The notes under the pieces were generated by a model that was not told the DNA's origin, did no database searches, and saw only the letters and a program-made list of their open reading frames with translations. Made by a program: the position numbers and the translations under genes. Shown here in pieces: positions 27,211 to 33,940 of a DNA stretch of 64,000 nt (position 1 is the stretch's first letter; each line of letters starts with the position of its first letter). This DNA comes from Streptacidiphilus fuscans (GTDB lineage: Bacteria; Actinomycetota; Actinomycetes; Streptomycetales; Streptomycetaceae), in the NCBI RefSeq assembly GCF_015690355.1, contig NZ_JADPRT010000004.1:439878-503877 (forward strand). Direction: 5' to 3'.

Positions 27211-28176
27211 ATGCCCGCGCCCGCCGCCGCTTCCCGCCGTCGTACCGCCAAGCTGGCACTGGGCGCCGGAGCCGTCGCGCTGGTGGCGTCGGTCAGCGCC
27301 TGCGCGACCACCGCGCCCGCGGGGACCACGACGGGATCGGCCGGCGCGTCCGGCGGCAAGGTGATCCAGGTTGCGGCCGCCGAGAACTTCTGGGGCAGCA
27401 TCGCCACCCAGCTCGGCGGCTCCCGCGTGCACGTGACCAGCATCATCACCAACCCGAACACCGACCCGCACTCGTACGACCCGACCGCCGCCGACGCGCG
27501 CACCGTCACCACGGCGCAGCTGGCCATCGTCAACGGCATCGGCTACGACGCCTGGGCGGACAAGCTGCTGGCCACCAACCCGGGCACGGGCCGCGCCGAG
27601 CTCAACGTCGGCGACCTTGTCGGCATCAAGCCGGGCGGCAACCCGCACCGCTGGTACTCGCCGGACAACGTCAAGCAGGTCATCGCCGCGATCACCGCCG
27701 AGTACAAGAAGCTCGACCCGGCCGACGCCGCCTACTTCGACGCGCAGCAGCAGACCTTCGAGACGCAGACCCTCGCTCCGTACAACCAGCTGATCGCCCA
27801 GATCAAGCAGAAGTACGCGGGCACGCCGATCGGTGCGTCCGAGTCGATCGTAACGCCGCTCGCCGAGGGCCTCGGCCTGAAGATGATGACGCCGGAGACC
27901 TTCCTGGACGCGATGAGCGAGGGCACCGACCCGACCGCCGCGGACAAGGCGCTGATCGACCAGCAGATCAAGAGCAAGCAGATCAAGGTCTACGTCTACA
28001 ACAGCCAGAACTCGACCCCGGACGTGGTCGCGCAGGTCAACCTGGCCAAGTCCGAGGGCATTGCGGTCACCACCGTGACCGAGACACTGGCCCCTGCGAA
28101 CGACACGTTCCAGCAGTGGCAGGTCGCCGAGCTCCAGGGCCTCCAGCAGGCTCTCCACCAGGCCACCGGGAAGTGA
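27211..28176 (+). CDS. znuA: Zinc ABC transporter substrate-binding lipoprotein ZnuA-like
   Basis: A 321-aa cluster A-I binding protein. The lipobox ends at Cys31 (VASVSAC). Metal ligands are visible as His in NPNTDPHSYDP, His in GGNPHRWYSP and Glu in GASESIVTP. The last position is often His in ZnuA and Glu in MntC/PsaA-type proteins, so manganese cannot be excluded. There is no long His-rich loop. ATG 27211 is preceded by AGGGGG 9 nt upstream, whereas ATG 27184 has no ribosome site. It heads a four-gene znuACBB operon; a Zur-like repeat upstream supports zinc. Confidence 0.88.
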   Translation: MPAPAAASRRRTAKLALGAGAVALVASVSACATTAPAGTTTGSAGASGGKVIQVAAAENFWGSIATQLGGSRVHVTSIITNPNTDPHSYDPTAADARTVTTAQLAIVNGIGYDAWADKLLATNPGTGRAELNVGDLVGIKPGGNPHRWYSPDNVKQVIAAITAEYKKLDPADAAYFDAQQQTFETQTLAPYNQLIAQIKQKYAGTPIGASESIVTPLAEGLGLKMMTPETFLDAMSEGTDPTAADKALIDQQIKSKQIKVYVYNSQNSTPDVVAQVNLAKSEGIAVTTVTETLAPANDTFQQWQVAELQGLQQALHQATGK

Positions 28177-28180
28177 CGCC

Positions 28181-29143
28181 ATGAATCCTCCCCCCGTGAG
28201 CGCATCCGTCGACGCCGCACCGAAGGCCGTCCCGGCCCCCGCGACGACCGGCGCGACGACCGGCGCGACGACCGGCGCGACGCCCGCCGCCGCGCCCGTC
28301 GTCGCTCTGCGCGCCGCCGCCGTGCGCGTGGGCGCGCGGACGCTGTGGTCCGGCGTCGACCTGGACGTCCAGGCGGGCGAGTTCGTCGCCGTGCTGGGCC
28401 CCAACGGCGTCGGCAAGTCCACGCTGGTCAAGGTGCTGCTCGGCGTCGTGCCCGCCGCCGAGGGCGAGATACGCGTGCTCGGCCGCAAGCCCGGAGAGGC
28501 GGGCAGCCGGGTCGGCTACCTGCCGCAGCGCCGCAGCTTCGACCCGAGCCTGCGGATCCGCGGCGTCGACATCGTCCGGATGGGCCTGGACGGCGACCGC
28601 TGGGGCATACCGCTGCCCTGGGCGCGCAACCGTCGGGCCCAGCAGGAGCGCGTCCGCGAGGTGATCGAGCTCGTCGGCGCGAGCGCCTACGCGCACCGGC
28701 CGATCGGGCAGTGCTCCGGCGGCGAGCAGCAGCGGCTGCTGATCGCGCAGGCCCTCGTCCGCAAGCCCGAAGTGCTGCTGCTGGACGAGCCGTTGGACAG
28801 CCTCGACCTCCCCAACCAGAGCGCCGTCGCCGCGCTGATCGGCCGGATCTGCCACCAGGAGCAGGTCGCCGTGGTCATGGTCGCGCACGACGTCAACCCG
28901 ATCCTGCACCACCTGGACCGGGTCGTGTACATCGCCGAGGGCGGCGCGGTCAGCGGTCGGCCCACCGAGGTCATCACCTCCGAGACGCTGACCCGCCTCT
29001 ACCGCACCCCCGTCGAGGTGCTCTCCACCCAGGACGGCCGGCTGGTCGTCGTCGGGCAGCCCGAGGGTGCCGGAGCGCACTCCGGAGTGCACGGCGCACG
29101 TGCGGGGGAGCACACCGGAGCACACGCCGGAGCGGGTGGCTGA
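28181..29143 (+). CDS. znuC: Zinc ABC transporter ATP-binding protein ZnuC-like
   Basis: A 320-aa ATPase starting 4 nt after znuA. It has Walker A GPNGVGKST (73-81), Q-loop GYLPQRRSFD, signature CSGGEQQR (Cys for the usual Leu), Walker B VLLLDEP and the H-loop VAHDVNP. The N-terminus has a TTGA tetrapeptide repeat coded by a 12-bp DNA repeat near 28244-28285. The C-terminus has His-spaced HSGVHGARAGEHTGAHAG, possibly metal-binding. It energises zinc import at the inner face of the membrane. Confidence 0.92.
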   Translation: MNPPPVSASVDAAPKAVPAPATTGATTGATTGATPAAAPVVALRAAAVRVGARTLWSGVDLDVQAGEFVAVLGPNGVGKSTLVKVLLGVVPAAEGEIRVLGRKPGEAGSRVGYLPQRRSFDPSLRIRGVDIVRMGLDGDRWGIPLPWARNRRAQQERVREVIELVGASAYAHRPIGQCSGGEQQRLLIAQALVRKPEVLLLDEPLDSLDLPNQSAVAALIGRICHQEQVAVVMVAHDVNPILHHLDRVVYIAEGGAVSGRPTEVITSETLTRLYRTPVEVLSTQDGRLVVVGQPEGAGAHSGVHGARAGEHTGAHAGAGG

Positions 29144-29144
29144 G

Positions 29145-30050
29145 ATGGGAACCGCCCCTCCGTTCTCCTGGAACCTGCTCTACGACTTCCAGATCATGTG
29201 GTCGTACCCGTTCATGCTGAACGCCTTCCGCGCGGGCGCGATCGTCGCAGTCGTCGCGGGCGTCGTCGGCTGGTACGTCGTGCTGCGGCGGCAGACCTTC
29301 GCCGCGCACACGCTGTCCGTCGTCGCCTTCCCCGGTGCGGCGTTCGCGACGCTGGCCGGATTCGCGCTCAGCCTGGGCTACTTCGGCTTCTGCATCGCCG
29401 CAGCGCTGGTGCTGGCGTTGCTGCGCCGCAACCGCGCCGGTCAGCCCGGCGACTCGGAGGAGTCGGCGGCCACCGGCACTGTCCAGGCCTTCCTGCTGGC
29501 CTGCGGCTACCTCTTCATGGCGCTCTACAAGGGCCTGTTGGAGGGCCCGCAGGCACTGCTGTTCGGCAGCTTCACCGGCATCACCAGCAGTCAGGTGACC
29601 ACGCTGGCCGTCGCCGGAGTCGTGGTGCTGGGCGTGCTCGCGGTGATCGGCCGCCCGCTGCTCTTCGCCTCGGTGGACCCGCAGGTCGCCGCCGCGCGCG
29701 GGGTTCCGGTGCGGGCGCTGTCCGTGGCGTTCCTGGTGCTGCTCGGCGCGGCGACCGCCGAGGCGGCGCAGATCACCGGCGCGCTGCTGGTCTTCGCGCT
29801 GATGGTGCTGCCCGCCGCGACCGCCCAGGTACTCACCGCCCGGCCGGGGTTGAGCCTGCTGCTCACCGTCGTCATCGGCTTCGGCGTGACCTGGCTCGGC
29901 CTGTTCGCGGGCTGGTACTGGAACTACCCACTCGGCTTCTTCGTCACCACGTTCGCGTTCGCGCTCTTCCTGCTCGCCCACGGCGCGCGGGCGTTGGCCG
30001 CGGCCGTCGAGCGGCGACGCGCGCTCCCGACCCTGGCAGGTGCGGCATGA
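29145..30050 (+). CDS. znuB: Zinc ABC transporter permease ZnuB-like (first)
   Basis: A 301-aa ABC-3 family permease with about eight to nine membrane helices. Typical segments are YPFMLNAFRAGAIVAVVAG, AAHTLSVVAFPGAAFATLAG and DPQVAAARGVPVRAL (coupling helix region). ATG 29145 begins one nt after the ZnuC stop. Paired with the next gene it would form a heterodimeric channel, unlike the homodimer of E. coli ZnuB. Confidence 0.9.
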   Translation: MGTAPPFSWNLLYDFQIMWSYPFMLNAFRAGAIVAVVAGVVGWYVVLRRQTFAAHTLSVVAFPGAAFATLAGFALSLGYFGFCIAAALVLALLRRNRAGQPGDSEESAATGTVQAFLLACGYLFMALYKGLLEGPQALLFGSFTGITSSQVTTLAVAGVVVLGVLAVIGRPLLFASVDPQVAAARGVPVRALSVAFLVLLGAATAEAAQITGALLVFALMVLPAATAQVLTARPGLSLLLTVVIGFGVTWLGLFAGWYWNYPLGFFVTTFAFALFLLAHGARALAAAVERRRALPTLAGAA

Positions 30051-30931
30051 CGGCCCCGACCGTGAACCCGACCGTGTCCCTCGCGGTGTCGGCCTGGACC
30101 CAGCCGTTCTTCCACAACGCGCTGCTGGCAGGGACGTTCATCGCGCTGGCGGCCGGTCTGGTCGGCTTCTTCCTGGTGCTGCGTGCGCAGGTCTTCACCG
30201 GTGACGCGCTGAGCCATGTCGCCTTCACCGGCGCGATGGCCGCGCTCGCCGCCGGATACGACCTGCGACTCGGCCTCTTCGTCTCCTGCGTCCTGGTCGG
30301 GCTGCTGCTCGGCGGCATCGGCCGACGCGGCAAGGCGGACGACGTGGTGATCGGCAGCGCCTTCGCCTGGATCCTCGGCCTCGGCTCGTTCTTCCTCACC
30401 CTCTACACCGCCTCGGCCAGCGGCATGGGGAACGGCGGCGCGGGCACCTCGGTGCTCTTCGGCTCCATCTTCGGCCTCGACGGCGGCCAGACGACGGTCG
30501 CGGTCGTGATCGCGCTCGTAGTGACGGCACTGGTGCTGCTGATCGCCCGCCCGCTGCTCTTCGCGACGCTGGACGAGAACGTCGCCGCCGCGCGCGGAGT
30601 CCCGGTCAAGGCGCTGGGGTTGGGCTTTCTGGCCCTGGTCGGCCTGACGGCGGGCGAGGCCACCCAGGCCGTCGGCTCGCTGCTGCTGCTCGGCCTGCTG
30701 GCCGCTCCGGCGGGCGCGGCGCTGCGGATGACCCAGCGGCCGTTCGTCGGCCTGGCGCTCGCGGGCGGCCTGGCGGTCGCGGAGATGTGGGCCGGCCTGG
30801 CCGCCGCCGCGTGGATCCCGCAGTGCCCGCCCAGCTTCGGCATCATGGCGGCGGCGACCCTCGTCTACGCCGCGACCTACCTGCCCCGCCCGGCGGGACG
30901 TGCCGGCCGGGCGGCTGCAGCAGGCGCGTAA
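30047..30931 (+). CDS. Zinc ABC transporter permease ZnuB-like (second)
   Basis: A 294-aa ABC-3 permease, paralogous to the preceding one (both carry VAAARGVPV). The ATG overlaps the upstream stop (ATGA, 30047-30050). It contains HNALLAGTFIALAAGLVGFF, ALSHVAFTGAMAALAAG, and ENVAAARGVPVKAL. The last gene of the operon, it is convergent with the NicO transporter, with 42 nt between the stops. Two unequal permeases suggest a heterodimer. Confidence 0.9.
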   Translation: MTAPTVNPTVSLAVSAWTQPFFHNALLAGTFIALAAGLVGFFLVLRAQVFTGDALSHVAFTGAMAALAAGYDLRLGLFVSCVLVGLLLGGIGRRGKADDVVIGSAFAWILGLGSFFLTLYTASASGMGNGGAGTSVLFGSIFGLDGGQTTVAVVIALVVTALVLLIARPLLFATLDENVAAARGVPVKALGLGFLALVGLTAGEATQAVGSLLLLGLLAAPAGAALRMTQRPFVGLALAGGLAVAEMWAGLAAAAWIPQCPPSFGIMAAATLVYAATYLPRPAGRAGRAAAAGA

Positions 30932-30973
30932 CAGACCCGCTGGTCGGATCCAGCCAGGTCGGATCCCGTCAGG

Positions 30974-31795
30974 TCAGATCCAGCCGAGTGCGACCAGCGC
31001 GCCGATCGCCAGCAGCGTGACCGCCGTCAGCGTGTTGGCGCGCTTGTCGATCCAGGGGGCCGTGAGCAGCCGCGCCCCGAGCGCGGCGGCGACGGTCAGG
31101 CCCACGATCGTGCCGACGGTCGCCAGGGTGAAGACGAGCAGCGAGCCGATCGCCGCCGTCGCACCGAGCGCACCTGCGGCGAGGAAGACCGGAAGGATCG
31201 TCAGATCCGGCGAGGCGGCGGCCCCGAAGGGGATCAGCAGCCCGGCCAGTCCGCGCGGGCTGCGCTGCGGGTGACTGTGCTGCGGGTGGCTGTGCTCGTG
31301 TTCCGTTGTCGGTCGGTCCAGTACGGCCGTGGTCGCGACGGCGTGGGCGTGGTGGCCGTCGTGGTCGTGGTGGTGCGTGTGCCCGTGCCCGTGGTCGTGC
31401 CCATGCCCATGCCCATGCCCATGCCCGTACCTGTGCCCGCCGTCGGCGTCGTGGCTGTGGCCGTGGCCTTTGCCCAGCAGGTCCAGGACGAGGAAGACCG
31501 CGCCCGTCACCAGCAGCACGCCGCCGACGACGAGGTCGGTGTGGCGGGCGATCGTCGTACGGAACTGGAGGCCGACGACCACCAGCACCGCGCCCAGCAG
31601 CAGCGAGACGAGCACGTGGGTCAGCGCGGCGGTCAGGGACAGTCGGACGACCCGGCCGGTGCGGTAGCGCCGGGTGCGGGAGAGGACGGCGAGCGGCAGC
31701 CAGTGGTCCGGCATGACGGCGTGGCCGAAGCCGACGCCGCCCGCCGCGAGCAGCAGCGCAGGAAGCGTGTTCACAGGACCACCGTACACACTCAT
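30974..31795 (-). CDS. NicO/RcnA/UreH-type nickel-cobalt membrane transporter with His-rich loop
   Basis: A protein of about 273 aa with six membrane helices. The family signature HAVMPDHW (HxxxxDH) is in helix 1. Between helices 3 and 4 is a loop of about 60 residues extremely rich in His (GHGHGHGHGHDHGHGHTHHH), likely binding Ni/Co/Zn. In the family, members either import for nickel enzymes or export excess Ni/Co. ATG 31795 lies within one arm of a dyad, so GTG 31774 (266 aa) is a possible true start. It is third in the minus-strand operon behind an M-box, but 76 nt and its own dyad separate it. Confidence 0.85.
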   Translation of the reverse strand: MSVYGGPVNTLPALLLAAGGVGFGHAVMPDHWLPLAVLSRTRRYRTGRVVRLSLTAALTHVLVSLLLGAVLVVVGLQFRTTIARHTDLVVGGVLLVTGAVFLVLDLLGKGHGHSHDADGGHRYGHGHGHGHGHDHGHGHTHHHDHDGHHAHAVATTAVLDRPTTEHEHSHPQHSHPQRSPRGLAGLLIPFGAAASPDLTILPVFLAAGALGATAAIGSLLVFTLATVGTIVGLTVAAALGARLLTAPWIDKRANTLTAVTLLAIGALVALGWI

Positions 31796-31815
31796 CTTCG
31801 CATCCGTGAAGATGA
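31792..31815. promoter_or_regulatory. Dyad at the start of the NicO gene (operator candidate)
   Basis: TCATCTTC and GAAGATGA, 8-bp perfect arms with an 8-nt spacer, placed across the presumed translation start of the NicO transporter. It could be the binding site of a metal-responsive repressor (ArsR, NikR/Nur or CsoR/RcnR type); none is encoded adjacent except a winged-helix protein of OmpR type. Confidence 0.55.
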
Positions 31816-31871
31816 GAAGACAGATGCCCGAGGCTTCTACCTGCGACAACGTCGCAATTACCGCGCTGTCG

Positions 31872-32267
31872 CTACGGCGCGGGGTCGTACTTGTAGCCGA
31901 CGCCGCGCACGGTGGCGACCATCCAGCGGTACGGATTGCCCAGCTTCCGGCGCAGCCGGGCGACGTGGACGTCGACGGTCCGGCCGTCGCCGACGTCCGG
32001 CTGGTCCCAGACGAGCTCCAGGAGCTGGCTGCGCGAGAAGACCAGCTCCGCGTTGAGGACCAGATGGGCCAGCAGGTCGAACTCACGCCGGGTCAGGTCC
32101 AGGACCTGGCCACCGGCGGAGGCCCGGCGGCGACGCCGGTCGATGTCGATCCCGGGTGGCACCGCCGCCGGGACCGGTGGCCGACGGCCCGCCGGAGGCA
32201 GGCGGGACGGCGGGATGGCGGCGGACAGCTCGCGGTGCTGGTGCGCGCGCTGGTAGGTGACCGTCAC
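31872..32267 (-). CDS. Stand-alone winged-helix (OmpR/PhoB-type) DNA-binding protein
   Basis: A 131-aa protein with a Trans_reg_C winged helix (about 45-128: LDLTRREFDLLAHLVLNAE, SRSQLLELVWDQ, GDGRTVDVHVARLRRKLG, VRGVGYKY) and no receiver domain. Such orphan effector domains are common in streptomycetes, and their signals are unknown. GTG 32267 is preceded by GGAAGGA. It lies 40 nt downstream of the M-box-linked 153-aa gene on the same strand, so it may be part of the same magnesium-controlled transcript. Confidence 0.85.
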   Translation of the reverse strand: MTVTYQRAHQHRELSAAIPPSRLPPAGRRPPVPAAVPPGIDIDRRRRRASAGGQVLDLTRREFDLLAHLVLNAELVFSRSQLLELVWDQPDVGDGRTVDVHVARLRRKLGNPYRWMVATVRGVGYKYDPAP

Positions 32268-32307
32268 GGGGAAGTCCTTCCGGGCGGGGGGCGGCGGTGA
32301 GTTCGGC

Positions 32308-32769
32308 TCAGCGGCGCGCGACGGCGTTGCACGGACCGTCGGGGCCGTGGCGTTCCGCACGGGCGCAGATCGCGCGGGCGGCGGGGAGCGGCAGGTCGAG
32401 GTGGGGCGCCAGCCACTCCGCGCGGTGGCCCTGAGCGGCCAGGATGTACGCGGCGTGCACCCGCGCGTCGTAGGCGACCTCCGGGGAGGTGGTCGCGGCG
32501 AAGTCGTTCGGGTCGAGCAGGTAGACCCGCTCGACGCCGTCGTGCAGCGCCAGGCGCAGCGTCCCGCGTGCGGTCGAGGACTCGGCGGCGGTGGTCCGCA
32601 GCGCGGTCACGGTGGCCTGGGCGAGCGTCACCTCGGCGGACTCGGCCGCGGCCCTGGTGTGCTGGAGCCGGCCGAACGCGCCGCGCAGGGCGTCGTGCAG
32701 GCGACGGCCGGTCGCCTGCGTCGGGGTCGGGGTGTGCGGGGTGTGCAGGCGGAAGGACATCACGGTCAT
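32308..32769 (-). CDS. M-box-controlled protein of unknown function (shares C-terminal domain with the 36695 gene)
   Basis: A 153-aa protein from ATG 32769 (AGGAG 11 nt upstream). The N-terminal half is helical and Ala/Thr-rich. The C-terminal about 50 residues read AAYILAAQGHRAEWLAPHLD followed by LPLPAARAICARAERHG. Residues GWILAREGHDARWLAAHLG in the 36695 gene line up with it, which suggests a small helix-turn-helix-like unit. It is the first full-length gene behind the leftward M-box and proline-rich leader ORF. The shared domain and control suggest a part in Mg2+ homeostasis; the activity is unknown. Confidence 0.75.
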   Translation of the reverse strand: MTVMSFRLHTPHTPTPTQATGRRLHDALRGAFGRLQHTRAAAESAEVTLAQATVTALRTTAAESSTARGTLRLALHDGVERVYLLDPNDFAATTSPEVAYDARVHAAYILAAQGHRAEWLAPHLDLPLPAARAICARAERHGPDGPCNAVARR

Positions 32770-32845
32770 GGCGAAGGGGCTCCTTCTGGGCAGGCGTGCG
32801 CGCGCCACAGCCGTAGGAGACGTGGCGGACGGCGCGTGCGTGCGG

Positions 32846-32944
32846 TCAGCGGTGGACGCGGGCCGGACCGGGCTGGGCTGGACGGGCTTGGGCCGTACAG
32901 CCGGGCAGGGGTCGACCCGGACTGGGACTCGGACAGTCGTCCAT
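32846..32944 (-). CDS. Proline-rich leader ORF downstream of the leftward M-box
   Basis: A 32-codon ORF, MDDCPSPSPGRPLPGC at its start and more Pro/Ala after, preceded by GGAGGGAGG at an ideal 7-nt distance. That is one of the strongest ribosome sites in the window. It lies 99 nt downstream of the M-box and 76 nt before the 153-aa gene. An acidic start followed by alternating prolines is the pattern that destabilises translating ribosomes at low Mg2+ in enterobacterial MgtL. I infer a regulatory leader peptide rather than a functional protein. Confidence 0.6.
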   Translation of the reverse strand: MDDCPSPSPGRPLPGCTAQARPAQPGPARVHR

Positions 32945-33043
32945 GACTTCGCCTCCCTCCGGCCGTGGTGCGTCTGGCACCGATGCGACGCGGCAAGGAG
33001 CGGACCGGCGTGAGAGACCGCGACGGCACGCGGCACACAGCCG

Positions 33044-33220
33044 GAACACCCCAACTCGTCAGAGCTTTGGCACTCCACGGCGTGATCCCTGGTGCGCTGA
33101 CCGGGAAGCCACTTGGCCTCAACCCTTAGGTCGGGAGGAGGTGTCCTGATCCGGAGCGTCTCTCGACGGGTGGGATCAGTGGCCTGTGTCCGTGAAGACG
33201 CCTCACCGAACGAGGTGCCC
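33044..33220 (-). ncRNA. M-box (ykoK) magnesium riboswitch, leftward
   Basis: Read on the minus strand, it shows the M-box landmarks in order: CTCGTTCGGTGAGGC, CGGACACAGGCCACTGA, CCGTCGAGAGACGC, GGATCAGGACA, CCTAAGGGTTGAGGCC, and GTGCCAAAGCTCTGACG. The P1 arms (33212-33220 with 33044-33052) pair over nine positions with three G-T pairs. It is clearly homologous to the rightward copy. It should switch off the 32308 operon at high Mg2+. A TATGCT -10 box lies about 20 nt upstream. Confidence 0.92.
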
Positions 33221-33239
33221 TCTTCGTTTCAACGCCTCC

Positions 33240-33270
33240 AGCATAGATCAGTGATTCGGTGGGAAAGCAA
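33240..33270 (-). promoter_or_regulatory. Promoter candidate for the leftward M-box transcript
   Basis: On the minus strand, TTGCTT (33265-33270) and TATGCT (33240-33245) are 19 nt apart. The predicted start (about 33233) lies just before the M-box P1 stem. Confidence 0.5.
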
Positions 33271-33389
33271 GTCCCCGGATTCTTTGACGTGTTGTTGTCG
33301 CGACGGTTCCGGGGCTGACGTCATTTCATCTCTCCGCCCACCTGCGACCGATGCGCAACTACCGGCGCGGCCGATTGTTACGTGCCGGG

Positions 33390-33419
33390 TTGACTTTTCC
33401 CGGTGCGGCTCGCTTCACT
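33390..33419 (+). promoter_or_regulatory. Promoter candidate for the rightward M-box transcript
   Basis: TTGACT (33390-33395), then 18 nt, then a poor TTCACT -10 (33414-33419). The start would be near 33426, where the M-box P1 begins. The rest of 33221-33426 holds no gene. Confidence 0.4.
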
Positions 33420-33426
33420 TCTCCTG

Positions 33427-33604
33427 CGACACCTCGTTCGGTGAGGCGTCTGCACGGACACAGGCCACTGACCCGACGACGTCGAGAGACGCCCAGGGTC
33501 AGGACACCTCCTCCCGGCTTAAGGGTCGAGGCCAAGTGGCTTCCCGCTCGCTCTTCGGGCGGGACACGCCGTGCAGTGCCGAAGCTCTTACGTGAGAGGT
33601 GTCG
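33427..33604 (+). ncRNA. M-box (ykoK) magnesium riboswitch, rightward
   Basis: Landmarks in order: CTCGTTCGGTGAGGC, CGGACACAGGCCACTGA, ACGTCGAGAGACGCCC, GGGTCAGGACA, GGCTTAAGGGTCGAGGCC and CAGTGCCGAAGCTCTTACG. P1 pairs CGACACCTC (33427-33435) with GAGGTGTCG (33596-33604), all nine positions. M-box RNAs bind several Mg2+ ions and stop expression of Mg2+ uptake genes when Mg2+ is plentiful. The ribosome site of the following leader ORF begins about 28 nt downstream, so the expression platform may act on that ORF. Confidence 0.95.
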
Positions 33605-33647
33605 GTGTTCCGCACGGGAGTGCGCTGACCTGGGGAGGTGGGGCCTG

Positions 33648-33707
33648 ATGAAACCTGGCAGTAGTCCGCATCCGCGCCCGACCGGTCCCACAGTCGGCAG
33701 CTCCTGA
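33648..33707 (+). CDS. Proline-rich leader ORF downstream of the rightward M-box
   Basis: A 19-codon ORF, MKPGSSPHPRPTGPTVGSS, preceded by GGGGAGG 9 nt upstream and starting 43 nt after the M-box P1 stem. It has five prolines in 19 residues. Its stop lies 233 nt before the transporter start. It has the same position and composition type as the ORF behind the leftward M-box. I infer a Mg2+- or proline-sensitive leader peptide. Confidence 0.55.
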   Translation: MKPGSSPHPRPTGPTVGSS

Positions 33708-33830
33708 AGTTCCTGGCAGTTCCTGAAGTTCCCGGCACGCGGGTACGCACACGCATGGCCTGATCCGGTGATTCCGCCGGTCCGGTCACGGGCGTGAATT
33801 CGTGCTGCCCGAATTCGGCGCGCCGAATTC
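33702..33830. repeat. Direct repeats and a perfect 20-bp palindrome in the transporter leader
   Basis: TTCCTGAAGTTCC-type words are repeated between 33702 and 33740. A perfect palindrome, GAATTCGGCGCGCCGAATTC, occupies 33811-33830, 111 nt before the transporter start, with another GAATTC at 33796. In RNA it would fold into a 10-bp stem only with a closed loop, so a DNA operator or cruciform is also possible. Confidence 0.6.
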
Positions 33831-33940
33831 ACCCCACTTCACCAGAACCATTTTCCTACCGCCCGCACGACGCTCGCCCCTGTCGTTTCCACCCACGGCG
33901 TGCGTCCCTTCGGGCTGCCCGATTCCGAGGAGGAATTCCC

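Noticed and set aside
33113..33595. Open frames running through both M-box riboswitches
   Set aside because: The sequence is fully explained by conserved RNA structure; the frames have no normal codon bias.
33790..33835. EcoRI and AscI sites (GAATTC, GGCGCGCC) close together, suggesting a cloning vector junction
   Set aside because: The flanking DNA on both sides belongs to one continuous leader and the ORF context is native; no vector sequence is seen.
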